DNA of 64,000 nt from Bacillota bacterium (GCA_023398105.1 JAEWST010000162.1:1-64000), one strand, 5' to 3'. Positions 46,070 to 56,332 are shown, numbered from the stretch's first letter. Translations and numbers: made by a program. Notes: generated from the sequence alone by a model not told the origin.

Positions 46070-47650
46070 ATGCTGAAAAAAAACATACAAAAGTCTTTAC
46101 CTAAAGTTAACACAAGTTCTGTACTTTTAAAGGGCTTATTGGAAATACCCAAAAAGCTTGTAAGCCTTCCTGTCAAGTTTATTAAAGCCATTCCAAAAAC
46201 AGCAGGAAAACTGCTAATGGTAAATGAACCTACAATTAAAAACTATTTTAAGCTGGGCAGGCTTTATATACTTAAAAAACTTGTTCTGCTTGTAGTACTG
46301 CTTTTAGCATTAACCCTAGTAGCTGTTCCTTTTACCATTGACTTTTTGCAGAACCATGACTTTACAAAGGTTATTGTGGATGGTTCAACTTTACATAAGA
46401 TTTTTGACGGTAAAGCAAGACTTGTTTCTAATTCTTCGAATAAAAATAAGAATACTATATATATGGGTGAATTTAAAAACGGCAAATATGAAGGTGTTGG
46501 CACAGAATACTATGCTTCTGGCGAAGTCAAATATACTGGGGGTTTTATAAACGGTAAATATGAGGGAAGCGGTATTTTCTATTTTGAAGATAAAGATGGT
46601 ATATCCTATTATAAGCTTCATGAGGGTAATTTCAAAAACAACAGCTTAGACGGTAATGGTATTGAGTACTTCCATTCTGGTAAAATCAAATATGAGGGTG
46701 AATTTAAAAATAATAAGTATGAGGGCAAAGGTATAGATTATTTTGATTCAGGCAATATCAAATACGAGGGTGAGTTTAAAAATAACAAGTATGAGGGCAA
46801 AGGTACAGAATATTTTAGCTCAGGGAATATCAAATACGAGGGCGAGTTTAAAAACAGTAAATATCATGGAAATGGAAAGCTTTTTTATTCCGATGGGAAC
46901 CTTCAATATGAAGGGAGCTTTTATTTCGGTAGCTTTGACGGAATAGGTGTCAAATACTCAAATGGAGGATATATAGAATATGAAGGCGGATATAAAAAGG
47001 GCAATTTTTCAGGTGAAGGCACTGAATACACTATAGACGGAAATGTACTATACAAAGGGTGTTTTTCTGATAATAAATATAATGGAATTGGTACTTTATA
47101 TAACGAAAAGCTTGGAGATATATATAAGGGTTATTTTAAGGATGGTGAGCCATTTTATCAAGGATTTCTCGGACTCTCAGAATCAAAATTGAAAGAAATT
47201 GTTGGTGAACCTGATAAGCCTTCTAATGATATATCTGATACATCATCAGGTGCAATAATAAATGATATCCCAATTGACTCAATGCCTGCATCTACGCCTT
47301 TACCCACGTCTACACCTACAGAAAAAGGCTCAACCCTAAGCTACGTAAAGTACGCAATGGAATTAGTAATGGAACCCTTATCCTCCTCTCAAGAAATTCC
47401 TGTGGTTCAGGTTGTGAGGATTTCAGGCAAAAACACCGTATTGGATATATCCTGCGGAATAAGCTTTAAAGCTTTCAAAGACCTCGCCAAGATAAAAGAA
47501 ATGGATACTCCTGTATCTTACAAAGTTGATAATTTCACCATTGTAGGCTTCACAGAAAATGAATACATATATACGCTATACTTTAACAATGCAACGGATT
47601 CCTTAGAATATATAGAAATTAAAACTGAAAACATCGAGGAAAGCAGTTAA
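46070..47650 (+). CDS. Membrane-anchored MORN-repeat protein
   Basis: 526 residues. Residues 1-68 are basic; 69-95 form a membrane helix (LVLLVVLLLALTLVAVPFTI). From about 125 to 360 there are roughly ten MORN repeats of 23 residues, pattern Y-E-G-E-F-K-N-N-K-Y-E-G-K-G. At DNA level copies around 46690-46860 are nearly identical, so the array has grown recently. A proline/threonine linker (STPLPTSTPTEK) and a C-terminal domain of about 110 residues follow, unrecognised. MORN arrays bind lipids or proteins and stiffen membrane junctions. AAGGGG precedes the ATG. It lies directly before the DUF4280 gene, so a link to the injection system is likely but inferred. Confidence 0.85.
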   Translation: MLKKNIQKSLPKVNTSSVLLKGLLEIPKKLVSLPVKFIKAIPKTAGKLLMVNEPTIKNYFKLGRLYILKKLVLLVVLLLALTLVAVPFTIDFLQNHDFTKVIVDGSTLHKIFDGKARLVSNSSNKNKNTIYMGEFKNGKYEGVGTEYYASGEVKYTGGFINGKYEGSGIFYFEDKDGISYYKLHEGNFKNNSLDGNGIEYFHSGKIKYEGEFKNNKYEGKGIDYFDSGNIKYEGEFKNNKYEGKGTEYFSSGNIKYEGEFKNSKYHGNGKLFYSDGNLQYEGSFYFGSFDGIGVKYSNGGYIEYEGGYKKGNFSGEGTEYTIDGNVLYKGCFSDNKYNGIGTLYNEKLGDIYKGYFKDGEPFYQGFLGLSESKLKEIVGEPDKPSNDISDTSSGAIINDIPIDSMPASTPLPTSTPTEKGSTLSYVKYAMELVMEPLSSSQEIPVVQVVRISGKNTVLDISCGISFKAFKDLAKIKEMDTPVSYKVDNFTIVGFTENEYIYTLYFNNATDSLEYIEIKTENIEESS

Positions 47651-47678
47651 AAAAACAGATGAAGGAGGTACCAAGCCC

Positions 47679-48121
47679 ATGGGCAACAAAATTGCCCAAT
47701 GCATTTTTGCAAAACACTGGGCATGGGTATTATTATGGGTTTATTAGTTTGTGGTGGAGCACAGCTCCAATGCAGTTTCGGTGCAGCTCCGTGCTGTCTT
47801 ATGGTGCTACCAAAAAGTAAGGTTACTAGTACTATGCCTGCTGCCAATATCATGGATAATGTTCCAATGGTAAATATACTCCCCTTTGGGATGTGTAGCT
47901 CATTGGCAAATCCAACAGTTGCCTCAGCAACGGCAGCTGCACTAGGTGTGTTAACCCCAATGCCATGTATTCCTGTAACTTCTGTGCCATGGACACCTGG
48001 CTCGCCTACAGTACTTTTAGGAAATTTTCCAGCTTTAAATAATAGTTCAAAGCTTATGTGTATGTGGGGCGGTATTATACAAATCAATTCACCTGGGCAG
48101 ACAACAATTAATGTGCCGTAA
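47679..48121 (+). CDS. DUF4280 PAAR-like spike-tip protein, start disrupted or alternative
   Basis: The domain itself runs from the ATG at 47735 (GLLVCGGAQLQCSFG) through MPAANIMDNVPMVNI, FGMCSSLANPTVA, GVLTPMPCIPVT and TVLLGNFPALNN, ending at 48121. This is the DUF4280 pattern: a cysteine-rich PAAR-like cone that tips contractile injection spikes. The only good ribosome site (GGAGG at 47664) serves an ATG at 47679 (MGNKIAQCIFAK), which is in another frame and stops at 47747. One missing base near 47708-47716 would join the two into MGNKIAQCIFAK-TLGMG. So this is either a frameshift, coupled restarting at 47699/47735, or a sequencing slip. It converges on the eCIS operon. Confidence 0.75.
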
Positions 48122-48143
48122 AATAAACGCTACATCAGTAATA

Positions 48144-49694
48144 CTATTTCCTAAACGCCCACCAACGTACATTTATCCCCTGCAGCTTATGCTTTTGCTG
48201 AGGTATGCTTACTCCAATTCTGAAGGTTCCCCTGTTTGGATATAGCACAACCCCAATCTCTGCTCCTACTAAATCAGGAGCATAATCGCTTTTTTCAAAT
48301 ACCATATTTGAGCCGTAAAATATTTCACTATCATTATTCAAAATCCCGCTCAGTGTGTCATTATAATTCAGCTCAAGACCTGTTCCAATGTATACTGGCC
48401 CAATGCCAAGCTCATGGGATATTTCATTTTCAGTAAAATATCTGTTACCCACTTTATGAGCATTTTTAAAGTCAATATACTGAATTCCTGATGAATTAGT
48501 CTTCGCTGATGTTGCTGCAGTTTGTGCAAGAAACTCCCTCACTTCACCCACAATAATTTCATCTTTTGAATTAGCAGCATTTTTATCATGTCTTTTGTCA
48601 AGAGCATCCATTACCCTCATCAGCGGAAGAGATACAGCATATTCATCCGTCCGTACCCGTTCAACAGCTTCTATAGAATAAGAGCTTTTGTATTTATAAA
48701 TGCTAACCCTTGCAAGACATATCGCATTTCTCGTATTAGCCAGAAAATCGTCATAGCTGCGATTGGAATATTCCTTCAGAACTCTTTCCTTTAATGAGCC
48801 CACTATTATTTTAGGTGAATTTACAAGCTGTACTTCTTTTATGTATTGCCTGTCTCCAATAGAAATCTTTATTTTTCCATCTTTAATTCGGATTTTGCCT
48901 GTCTTGCCATCTAAAGTTTCCTTAGTCCTTACAAGACATTTATAACTTTGCAGCCACTCCTTATTCCTTAAACCCTCCGAATACGATATCTTGAAGCCGT
49001 CCTTTTCTACAGGCTCAAACTCTTCACTCTCAATTTCATATTCCAACCTTACTGCATCAGAAAAATAGCCCTTTTCAACGGTAATAACAACTTCAAAAAC
49101 ATCGCCCGAATTAACAAATCGTGGCACAGTTTGCCATACCTTTAAACGCTGTGACTCCTTTACTGTTCTGGTTTCCTTAATATCTTCCACAACACATAGA
49201 AGCTTTTTGTCCTCTATCAGACAAGATAATCCAGAGTCTGAAACATCAGGACTTTCATCTGATAGAAATATCTCACAGGAGTCCTTTACTAGATTGTGTT
49301 CCTGCTTGTTTTCTAGAACAGAGTTTACTAAATCCTTTTCTTCCTCTTTATATTGAATACAAAGATACAGATCCCTCATAAACTCTTCATCCTCTAAGCC
49401 TTCTAATTTGTTCAGCTCAGCGTTTATTATGCCTTTATCCATAATTATGTTTTTTTCAAGCATAACCTCTCTGCCTGAACTATCAATTGCCATTCCTTTT
49501 TCAATAGAAATGGTTTTTTCATCAATTTTAATTACTTGAAGACCGCATACAATTCCTCCTCCGAAGAAAAGCCTGTTTAACAGCCTTCGTTTATCATTAA
49601 AATATTTTTGTTCCATTTCGAAATCTCTCGTAGTCATTAGCTTTCCCTTAAAATACCTGTTCCGTTCAAAACTGTTGCTATTAATATCATCCAT
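48144..49694 (-). CDS. eCIS-associated protein of unknown function
   Basis: 516 residues from the ATG at 49694 (DDINSNSFERNRYFKGKLMT); GGAGG is 8-9 bases upstream. A second ATG at 49700 is too close to the site. The opening N-R-Y-F-x-G-K-L-M-T-x-x-D-F-E-x-E-Q-x-Y-F is typical of a family seen at the ends of phage-tail-like injection clusters. No enzymatic motif is visible; the C-terminal 130 residues may be a beta-sandwich. It is the last gene of the minus-strand eCIS operon, about 120 bases after tail protein I, with a two-hairpin repeat in the gap. Possible fibre or baseplate accessory. Confidence 0.75.
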   Translation of the reverse strand: MDDINSNSFERNRYFKGKLMTTRDFEMEQKYFNDKRRLLNRLFFGGGIVCGLQVIKIDEKTISIEKGMAIDSSGREVMLEKNIIMDKGIINAELNKLEGLEDEEFMRDLYLCIQYKEEEKDLVNSVLENKQEHNLVKDSCEIFLSDESPDVSDSGLSCLIEDKKLLCVVEDIKETRTVKESQRLKVWQTVPRFVNSGDVFEVVITVEKGYFSDAVRLEYEIESEEFEPVEKDGFKISYSEGLRNKEWLQSYKCLVRTKETLDGKTGKIRIKDGKIKISIGDRQYIKEVQLVNSPKIIVGSLKERVLKEYSNRSYDDFLANTRNAICLARVSIYKYKSSYSIEAVERVRTDEYAVSLPLMRVMDALDKRHDKNAANSKDEIIVGEVREFLAQTAATSAKTNSSGIQYIDFKNAHKVGNRYFTENEISHELGIGPVYIGTGLELNYNDTLSGILNNDSEIFYGSNMVFEKSDYAPDLVGAEIGVVLYPNRGTFRIGVSIPQQKHKLQGINVRWWAFRK

Positions 49695-49734
49695 TGACAT
49701 TTCCCTCCTATAAGTAAATACCACCCACATTGGC

Positions 49735-49798
49735 AAAAAACGCTTGCGTTTTTTGAGACTCGAAAGTGCACCATGTAAGCACTAACTATACTTTCGAG
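49735..49798. repeat. Two-hairpin repeat unit, copy 2
   Basis: Hairpin 1: AAAAAACGC / GCGTTTTTT with a TT loop. Hairpin 2: CTCGAAAGT / ACTTTCGAG with a 22-base loop (49768-49789) nearly identical to the loop of copy 1 (31426-31447). It lies between the genes for tail protein I and the 530-aa-frame protein. Confidence 0.8.
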
Positions 49799-49816
49799 AT
49801 ATTAAATCTTTACCAA

Positions 49817-51007
49817 CTAGGGTTCTTCATCCTTATCTAAAAGTATATTATTAAAAAGGCTTGAAGAATCTTCATCTAAACGTATTGTGGAAAGACTGGA
49901 AAGCGTTGTATTATACTCCAGATATGTGTGCGAATCAAGGTAAATTAATGGTTGCAGAATGATTAGCTTCACCTTTGTAAACGCTGGCTTTTCTTCATCC
50001 AAAAGCTTTTGCAGTGCAATCTGCTGCTGTAAGGAAGGCACACAATCTGCTCTCACAATAACACAAAAGGTATATGGATCAATTGAATAGAGTTCATTAT
50101 ATAACTCTCTAAATTTCGGGTTTTTTTCTATATTTTTTATTTGGAAATGCTCCACAATCAGAGGTTTGCTTCCAGTATATATCTCAACAATATCTTCAAT
50201 CGCCTGCTTTGTGCCTCTCCTTTTATATATCTCAGGTGCTCTTTCAACAAGCTTTCTTAATTGCTTTTCCCCCCAGCTTTCATCAACCTTAACAGACAAC
50301 CAGGATGCAAGCCATTTAAGATATTCTCCATCAACACAATCTATATCAAATAATCTTGATGCATTTGCAATTTGTTCCTCCATATCGCTCATAATACTAC
50401 TAAATATTGATAAAAACCGTTCAAGAAAATCTCTGCTTTTTTCATCACTGCTGAACGCACTGGGCAAATAATCTAAGTACGACATTCTTGGGTAATAAAT
50501 CCGTGCTTTCTTTACGCAGGGATTTTTAATTTTGTTTCCTTCAAATTCTAGCTTAAACCAAAAATATCTGCCCTTTGCCTTATGCAATAACACATCTGAT
50601 GGCTTTGTAACGGGCCAAAGCCAAGGCATAAATAGTTCCCCCAGCTTCCTCTTAAACTCAGTCCCTGCAAAATACCATACTTTCTCAAGCTCTTTTTTTC
50701 TGTTGGGATAGGTGTTATCCATTATAATCAAATCAATGTCATAATTCTTACCCTCTATATTAACAACCTTTTCATCTGAAGCAAAATAATATAGCTTAAT
50801 ATCACCTTCCTTATAGGTATCTGTATCAAGCACCATCCTATGCCAAAGCATTTCACTTTCAGTGCTGTCAATTGCTAATGAATAAAAAGCACCCGCTTCG
50901 CTGTTATTTTCTAATGCAATACCATTGTCTGCTATATATGTATTTATACCTAATCCTTTTTGCCACTCATTTTGGTTCAAGGTGAAAAACTTAAATTCAT
51001 CATACAT
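49817..51007 (-). CDS. Phage tail protein I-like baseplate protein
   Basis: 396 residues. The central YLDYLPSAFSSDEKSRDFLE followed by RFLSIFSSIMSDMEEQI, and later LVERAPEIYKRRGTKQAIED, are the standard landmarks of the P2 gpI / TIGR-type phage tail protein domain found in eCIS. It sits at the wedge end of the baseplate, linking fibres to baseplate J. The first 160 residues are extra and likely beta-structured. It starts 26 bases after the 743-aa baseplate gene. Confidence 0.88.
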   Translation of the reverse strand: MYDEFKFFTLNQNEWQKGLGINTYIADNGIALENNSEAGAFYSLAIDSTESEMLWHRMVLDTDTYKEGDIKLYYFASDEKVVNIEGKNYDIDLIIMDNTYPNRKKELEKVWYFAGTEFKRKLGELFMPWLWPVTKPSDVLLHKAKGRYFWFKLEFEGNKIKNPCVKKARIYYPRMSYLDYLPSAFSSDEKSRDFLERFLSIFSSIMSDMEEQIANASRLFDIDCVDGEYLKWLASWLSVKVDESWGEKQLRKLVERAPEIYKRRGTKQAIEDIVEIYTGSKPLIVEHFQIKNIEKNPKFRELYNELYSIDPYTFCVIVRADCVPSLQQQIALQKLLDEEKPAFTKVKLIILQPLIYLDSHTYLEYNTTLSSLSTIRLDEDSSSLFNNILLDKDEEP

Positions 51008-51032
51008 CCTTCATCCGCCCTTACACAGGAAA

Positions 51033-53264
51033 TTAAATATTTGTCTTATTAATTACATGTATTTTATGCTCACCTGAATACACAATCGCATGGGGATATA
51101 ACCTTACATCACCACCACTGTCAATTTCAGCTGCTCGCCCCTCAAATTGAATTCTGAGTTCTCTAACATACTCTACTCCGCTGATTTGCTTTATTCTTCC
51201 GTAAATATCTCCTTTATACACTGTTCTACCAAAGTCCCAGCCCTCTGATTCTTCACCACTCCCAACGGGTGACAGCATATCATGTAGAGCATCCTTTATT
51301 TTCTTGCTATTCAGATTAATATGCTGTTCAACCACCACTACTGCACTTACAGTAATTTTGACATATTCAGGTGGAATAACCTCAAGCTCTGTTGTAATGA
51401 GCCTGAATTTGTCAAGATGCCTTCTCATATTCTCAAGAAACTGTTTACTCGGTAAAGGCTTCTCAACTGTACTGTATGGAACTGCTACAATACAAACCTT
51501 TGCCTTAACCTGGCTAGCTGGATATCCCTTGAGTCCTGGTTCAAAAAGAGGGATCGCCTTTACCTTCGCTACCCGTAAGCCTGGGGTCATTTTTGCCAGT
51601 TCCTCATAATCCTCACAGGTTACAGCCTTATATATACTTTTTAGATCTCTTCTTGCACGTTGCTTTGCCTCTTGAATAGACTCTTTATTGGTTCCTCCTT
51701 CTGCTGGGGTACTCTTAAGCACATGAATATGACTTAAGCTTTCAATTTTTGTAGATAATGTATTAATCTCGTTTGTCTTAATGTTTCCCTTTTCTGTTCC
51801 ACCAGTTTGACATGAAATTATGGAAATATTATACATTCCTAAGTTTTGAGGAATAGCACCCCTTTCATTGTCTCCAAACAAAATCTCTGCTGTATTCTCC
51901 TTCAGAATATAATGTTTATCAATAGGACTTGAATTATCGAAGTTGTCAACCCTTCTCCAATCTTCCCAAAATAAGCTGTTCATCCCTTTTAGTTTTTGTC
52001 CTACTTGTATTCTAAAGCTATCAGTAATAATATCTTTTATGTTTGTTTCTACTTTCTGATTTGACAGTCCATTGCTTCCTGCAATTAATGCAGTTTCTTC
52101 AAAGGAATGTGAGCAGGAAATAAGGCGTATATTATCAATTCCCTTCTCAGGTATTTTTCCATTTTTACCGTCGCCGAACAAAATTGAGCAATTATTTCCT
52201 ATGAAATCCAACTTAAGCTCAAAATGCTTGTCAGTCGGTTCTGATTTTGAAAGGCTTTCAACCCTTTCCCAGTTAAACCAAACCTCATTGCCTTCAATAT
52301 ACTCCTTTACCTGTACATAACATTTACCAGTAAATGCAAGATAGCTTGAATGAATATATTGTTGATTAGGTTTTCCTGTTGCGCAAAAATGATAGAAGTC
52401 ACATAAGGTATTCCTGTGTATTGCTTCTACTGTATTAAATCCCAGCTCACAAAGCTTTGGTGAAATTTCATACCCATCCTCTTCAATGTTGCAGCAAAGC
52501 CAGTATAGTTCAGCTTCTGGCGAATACTCAAGCTGTATTGGCATCATAGGTCTGTCAATGCTAAAAAACAGCTGACCCTTAAAATGAAGATTATAAGTAG
52601 TATCTTTAATTATGCTGACATTTCTCCATTCATTTCCATCATAGTATTTCCATAAAAGCTTTGCTGATGGAATAAATTCTCCCTCATTAGGAATTAATGC
52701 TGGCACAGGATAATCCTCAAAAACATTTAATGATATATGTATATTTGTTCCTTCTGGCAACGCTTCATTCAATCCTATATACAGCTTGCTTCCTCTTTTA
52801 GCCTCGTTTCCAAAGGGATAAAAGGCTGTTCCCCATACATTATTTTGCTCAGTATAATCCCATATCTGATTTTCACAAACGGATATCACTTTTTCAATTT
52901 TTGCTGATAGCAGAAAATTTTCCTGTGTCGTCTCAAAAACCTCACCCCTTGCGCCTAAAGGTGTGCCTATTGGTAAATAAGTATTTCTTATAACATCTTC
53001 AAAGGTTACGTTTGCTTTTGCCAAGGTAGCACTTTTAGGCTTTATTCCTAATAGCTTCAGAAATTTCAGCTCATTTTTCAAGGTTACTCTGTCAAGGTAA
53101 TACTGCTGCATTTCAATAAGCCATGCTAAAAGCTCAATAAAGGTAATCCCAGGGTCATGGTGATTTTCATCTGTCCATTCAGGGATTAGTCCCGGAATCA
53201 TTTTTTTTGCACTTTCAATGATATCTTTAAATGTACGATCATCGAGATTCATTTGTGAAAGCAT
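51033..53264 (-). CDS. Baseplate J-like protein (Afp12-like)
   Basis: 743 residues. The N-terminus MNLDDRTFKDIIESAKKMIP and HHDPGITFIELLAWLIEMQQ followed by YYLDRV are typical of putative baseplate assembly proteins of this class. The J domain lies in the C-terminal half, including AEGGTNKESIQEAKQRARRD and YEELAKMTPGLRVAKVKAI. Two copies of a beta-rich insert (ILFGDGKNGKIP and ILFGDNERGAIP) are visible. It forms the wedge of the eCIS baseplate next to the 1005-aa paralogue. Confidence 0.9.
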   Translation of the reverse strand: MLSQMNLDDRTFKDIIESAKKMIPGLIPEWTDENHHDPGITFIELLAWLIEMQQYYLDRVTLKNELKFLKLLGIKPKSATLAKANVTFEDVIRNTYLPIGTPLGARGEVFETTQENFLLSAKIEKVISVCENQIWDYTEQNNVWGTAFYPFGNEAKRGSKLYIGLNEALPEGTNIHISLNVFEDYPVPALIPNEGEFIPSAKLLWKYYDGNEWRNVSIIKDTTYNLHFKGQLFFSIDRPMMPIQLEYSPEAELYWLCCNIEEDGYEISPKLCELGFNTVEAIHRNTLCDFYHFCATGKPNQQYIHSSYLAFTGKCYVQVKEYIEGNEVWFNWERVESLSKSEPTDKHFELKLDFIGNNCSILFGDGKNGKIPEKGIDNIRLISCSHSFEETALIAGSNGLSNQKVETNIKDIITDSFRIQVGQKLKGMNSLFWEDWRRVDNFDNSSPIDKHYILKENTAEILFGDNERGAIPQNLGMYNISIISCQTGGTEKGNIKTNEINTLSTKIESLSHIHVLKSTPAEGGTNKESIQEAKQRARRDLKSIYKAVTCEDYEELAKMTPGLRVAKVKAIPLFEPGLKGYPASQVKAKVCIVAVPYSTVEKPLPSKQFLENMRRHLDKFRLITTELEVIPPEYVKITVSAVVVVEQHINLNSKKIKDALHDMLSPVGSGEESEGWDFGRTVYKGDIYGRIKQISGVEYVRELRIQFEGRAAEIDSGGDVRLYPHAIVYSGEHKIHVINKTNI

Positions 53265-53302
53265 TATAGTCTACCCTTTCAGTTCTATATATTATTTGAA
53301 CC

Positions 53303-56300
53303 TTACCTACTGACAGATTTTACATCAATTTTGTGTTCTCCGCTAGCTACAATACCGTAGGTATAGTGTTCTATTTCTTCTAATCCAATATTTCTTCTTC
53401 TTCCGTCCTTAATCAAACTAACAGACAAAACAGCCTTTTCTACATAGCTTACTCCTTTAATTGATTTCAGAAGGGGGTAAATTACCGATTCATGCGGGTA
53501 TTGTCCAATTTCCCATCCCTTTTTATCAAGATTTCCTTCTAATGGGTTTAAAAATTCCTTAAGCTTATTTACAGCTTCAAGTTCAATTGGCACAACCTGC
53601 TCCATACTATTTGTTATAACCACAGCAAATATAGAGTACTCAAGCTTTACAGCTTCTATTACATGAATCTTTCCAGCGGACATCATTGTGGCTGCACATT
53701 GCTTTGCAATATAGCTTTCAACCTGCTCCTTGATTATAGCGAAGGCTTCTGCACCTAAATCACCCACATAAGCTGCAAGCGTTACATGTCCTGTTTCCAT
53801 CTCGCCATTTGCATTAAAGCACGGCAAACATCTTACTTTTCTTATATTTCTCGCCGCCTCCATTGCAAGACATTCAAAATCTCCTGCAGTCACGGCTCTG
53901 TTCCGGTGCTTTATCAGCTGTGGCCACCGTAGCATGGCTTGTTCGTTTGTCTCAGCATCATGTCCACCAAAGGAAGGTTTAGCATTAAAAACCTTTTCTA
54001 TAAAAGCAATTCTATGATAAGAAACTGAAATGTCGTGTGCATTAACATTACCCTTTTTACCGCCTCCGACACTATATTTAACCTTTACGCCATGAATCCC
54101 GCTTTGCACAGGTTTTTTACCATTTTTGCCATCTCCAAACTGTATTTTCCCGCTAGGTCTGTCGATGACATAATGCCTACCCTTTGGTGATGAATCTATA
54201 AGATTGTCGGTTGAATTCCATCTAACCCAAAACTCGATTATATCGCCTGCGTAATCCTTTTCTACCTCGATACCCTCGGGCATTTTTTGGTAAAGTTCTT
54301 TCATTTCCTCTGAATTTAAATTATTTACCTCATTTACCCATATCTCTTCTTGAAGAACAGAACCCTTTTTCAGTTTGTACTCTCTGCCTAAAGTATCAAT
54401 GCATTCAAGCAGTTCTCCTGCTACAGTCTCCTTCTGTGTTACTTCCATTGTATTTATTAAAATACTTTCAACCTTGGGAAATCCTTCTTCTCTATCAGAC
54501 TCTCGCAAAATTCTTATCCAGTATAGCTCTCTGCCAAAGATTGTTTTTTGTGCAAAATCATTAGAGCCTGTAAACATAACTATACCTGTTCGTGCAAGAT
54601 TATTTGTATTATCAAGAGTATCCAGCCTTTGCCAGCCATCATTACTTAAATATTGCCAGTTTAATGTTGGAAGTCCCTCAGAAGCTTTGCTATTTATGGA
54701 AAAAAGCATACTGATGGGTCCCTTTAGCGGCGGAGCATCAAAGCCTAAATAAAACGCATTTGAAGGTGTATCAAAGGCTTCAAAAGGTTTAAAAAGATAT
54801 TTCTCCTTTAAGATATTAATGCTTTTATCCACATATTCGAAATTATTGTAGGTAACACAGGAATTTACTGGAACAGCTTTTAAAAACTGAAAATTCAGTC
54901 TCATATCCTCAATCCAGGGTGAATTGTAAATAGAAAAAGGTGCATACTGGTTTCTTATACTAACCGAACGCACTCTTATCCAGTAATTTGTATGATTATT
55001 TACAAGGGTTTCGCATATATCCTCTGGGCAATTGAAGCTAAAGGATATATTTCTTTCTTCTTGATCCTCCGATTGGAACAGCTCATCCTGACTCTCATCC
55101 AATAAAAGCTTTACCCAACCTCTTCCATTCCAATACTCCCAGTATACGTTTGTAAGGCTTATTCTTTGGGGCTCAGGCTGAATAAAATCAGATTTCTCCA
55201 TTATTAATTTCCAATTGATTTCTTTTAGCAATTCTTCATTAACCCTATTTTCTCTAAACTTTAGCTTGAAGCTTAATGTGATTTTAGAGCCTCTTTTTGA
55301 CAGAATTTCTTTACTGGATATATATAACATATCGTATATAGAGAAAATCTCCTTAAATGGATAAAATCCTTCTTTATTAAGCTCAACATCATTGCCTATT
55401 AACATATCTGGCTCAAAGCCTGACTCATCCTCCAGCAATAAAGCCAAGGCATCAATAGCATCAATCTCAATATCTGCTACTTCACTGATGTTTTTTATCT
55501 CACATTTTATCCACTTACTTTTAATCCCTTGTAGCTCATCCTCTGCTATCGGGATGCTACTAGCTTTTTGTAATGTTAGCGTTTTGCCTATTGCCTTTAC
55601 ATTATCAAACGGTCGCCATTCATCTTGGCTTTTGTACATCCATATGGTATTTGAGCTGTCGGCTAGCCTCCTTGTAATATCTACCTCCAGATATTTACTG
55701 GTACTATTTTTAAATAAAAGCTCAATAGTTGCCCCTCTTGATAAATTAAACATATTGTCATGGGCTAAATACAAGACATGCTGTTGTAAATTCATTTTAC
55801 TATCTGAACAAAACAGCTTTTCCGATATGCCCCCATCATGTGTGAAAAGCTCCTGCTTAACTCTTGATATGTTATCAGAAACAGCATTTACATTGTACCC
55901 GTCCACAATATTTGCAGGCGTAGCAAGGAATGCCTTTTCTGTCTCAAAAATAACCTTGTCATTATCTGCTGAGTTGGCAGAAAACTTTATTCCAGCAGGA
56001 ATCATTACTGACTCTGCTACTCCAGTAAGCAGCTTTACAGTAATATAAGCCCTTGCGGCAGTAGCAGGCAAGGTACTTATGCCAAGCATGTTTAAAAATG
56101 CAATATAATTTTTATAGGGAACTTTTTTATATCTGTCAATGTTTCCTTTAAACATTTCTGCAAATATTAAAAAAAGTGCACTCCCAGCGTCAGGGTTCTG
56201 TTTTGTAAATCTCCACTCGGGAGTATAATAGTGAAAATTCTCCATCATTTCTTTAACTAATTCCGTATAATCTTTTCCACCCATCGCAGGATACAAAACT

Positions 56301-56320
56301 CTACCTCCATTCATGCTCAT
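53303..56320 (-). CDS. Large baseplate J-like protein (Afp11-like)
   Basis: 1005 residues. The opening YTELVKEMMENFHYYTPEWR and TKQNPDAGSALFLIFAEMF are typical of the large baseplate protein. The same GDGKNGKKP insert as in its neighbour appears near IQFGDGKNGKKPVQSGIHGV, and the J core is near GGHDAETNEQAMLRWPQLIK and LAMEAARNIRKVRCLPCF. It pairs with the 743-aa protein to make baseplate wedges. It starts 12 bases after the gp25-like gene. Confidence 0.9.
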   Translation of the reverse strand: MSMNGGRVLYPAMGGKDYTELVKEMMENFHYYTPEWRFTKQNPDAGSALFLIFAEMFKGNIDRYKKVPYKNYIAFLNMLGISTLPATAARAYITVKLLTGVAESVMIPAGIKFSANSADNDKVIFETEKAFLATPANIVDGYNVNAVSDNISRVKQELFTHDGGISEKLFCSDSKMNLQQHVLYLAHDNMFNLSRGATIELLFKNSTSKYLEVDITRRLADSSNTIWMYKSQDEWRPFDNVKAIGKTLTLQKASSIPIAEDELQGIKSKWIKCEIKNISEVADIEIDAIDALALLLEDESGFEPDMLIGNDVELNKEGFYPFKEIFSIYDMLYISSKEILSKRGSKITLSFKLKFRENRVNEELLKEINWKLIMEKSDFIQPEPQRISLTNVYWEYWNGRGWVKLLLDESQDELFQSEDQEERNISFSFNCPEDICETLVNNHTNYWIRVRSVSIRNQYAPFSIYNSPWIEDMRLNFQFLKAVPVNSCVTYNNFEYVDKSINILKEKYLFKPFEAFDTPSNAFYLGFDAPPLKGPISMLFSINSKASEGLPTLNWQYLSNDGWQRLDTLDNTNNLARTGIVMFTGSNDFAQKTIFGRELYWIRILRESDREEGFPKVESILINTMEVTQKETVAGELLECIDTLGREYKLKKGSVLQEEIWVNEVNNLNSEEMKELYQKMPEGIEVEKDYAGDIIEFWVRWNSTDNLIDSSPKGRHYVIDRPSGKIQFGDGKNGKKPVQSGIHGVKVKYSVGGGKKGNVNAHDISVSYHRIAFIEKVFNAKPSFGGHDAETNEQAMLRWPQLIKHRNRAVTAGDFECLAMEAARNIRKVRCLPCFNANGEMETGHVTLAAYVGDLGAEAFAIIKEQVESYIAKQCAATMMSAGKIHVIEAVKLEYSIFAVVITNSMEQVVPIELEAVNKLKEFLNPLEGNLDKKGWEIGQYPHESVIYPLLKSIKGVSYVEKAVLSVSLIKDGRRRNIGLEEIEHYTYGIVASGEHKIDVKSVSR

Positions 56321-56332
56321 CTGAACTTAATA

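Noticed and set aside
47647..48087. 146-codon minus-strand frame opposite the DUF4280 gene
   Set aside because: It is the mirror of the DUF4280 coding sequence, which has clear family motifs on the plus strand.
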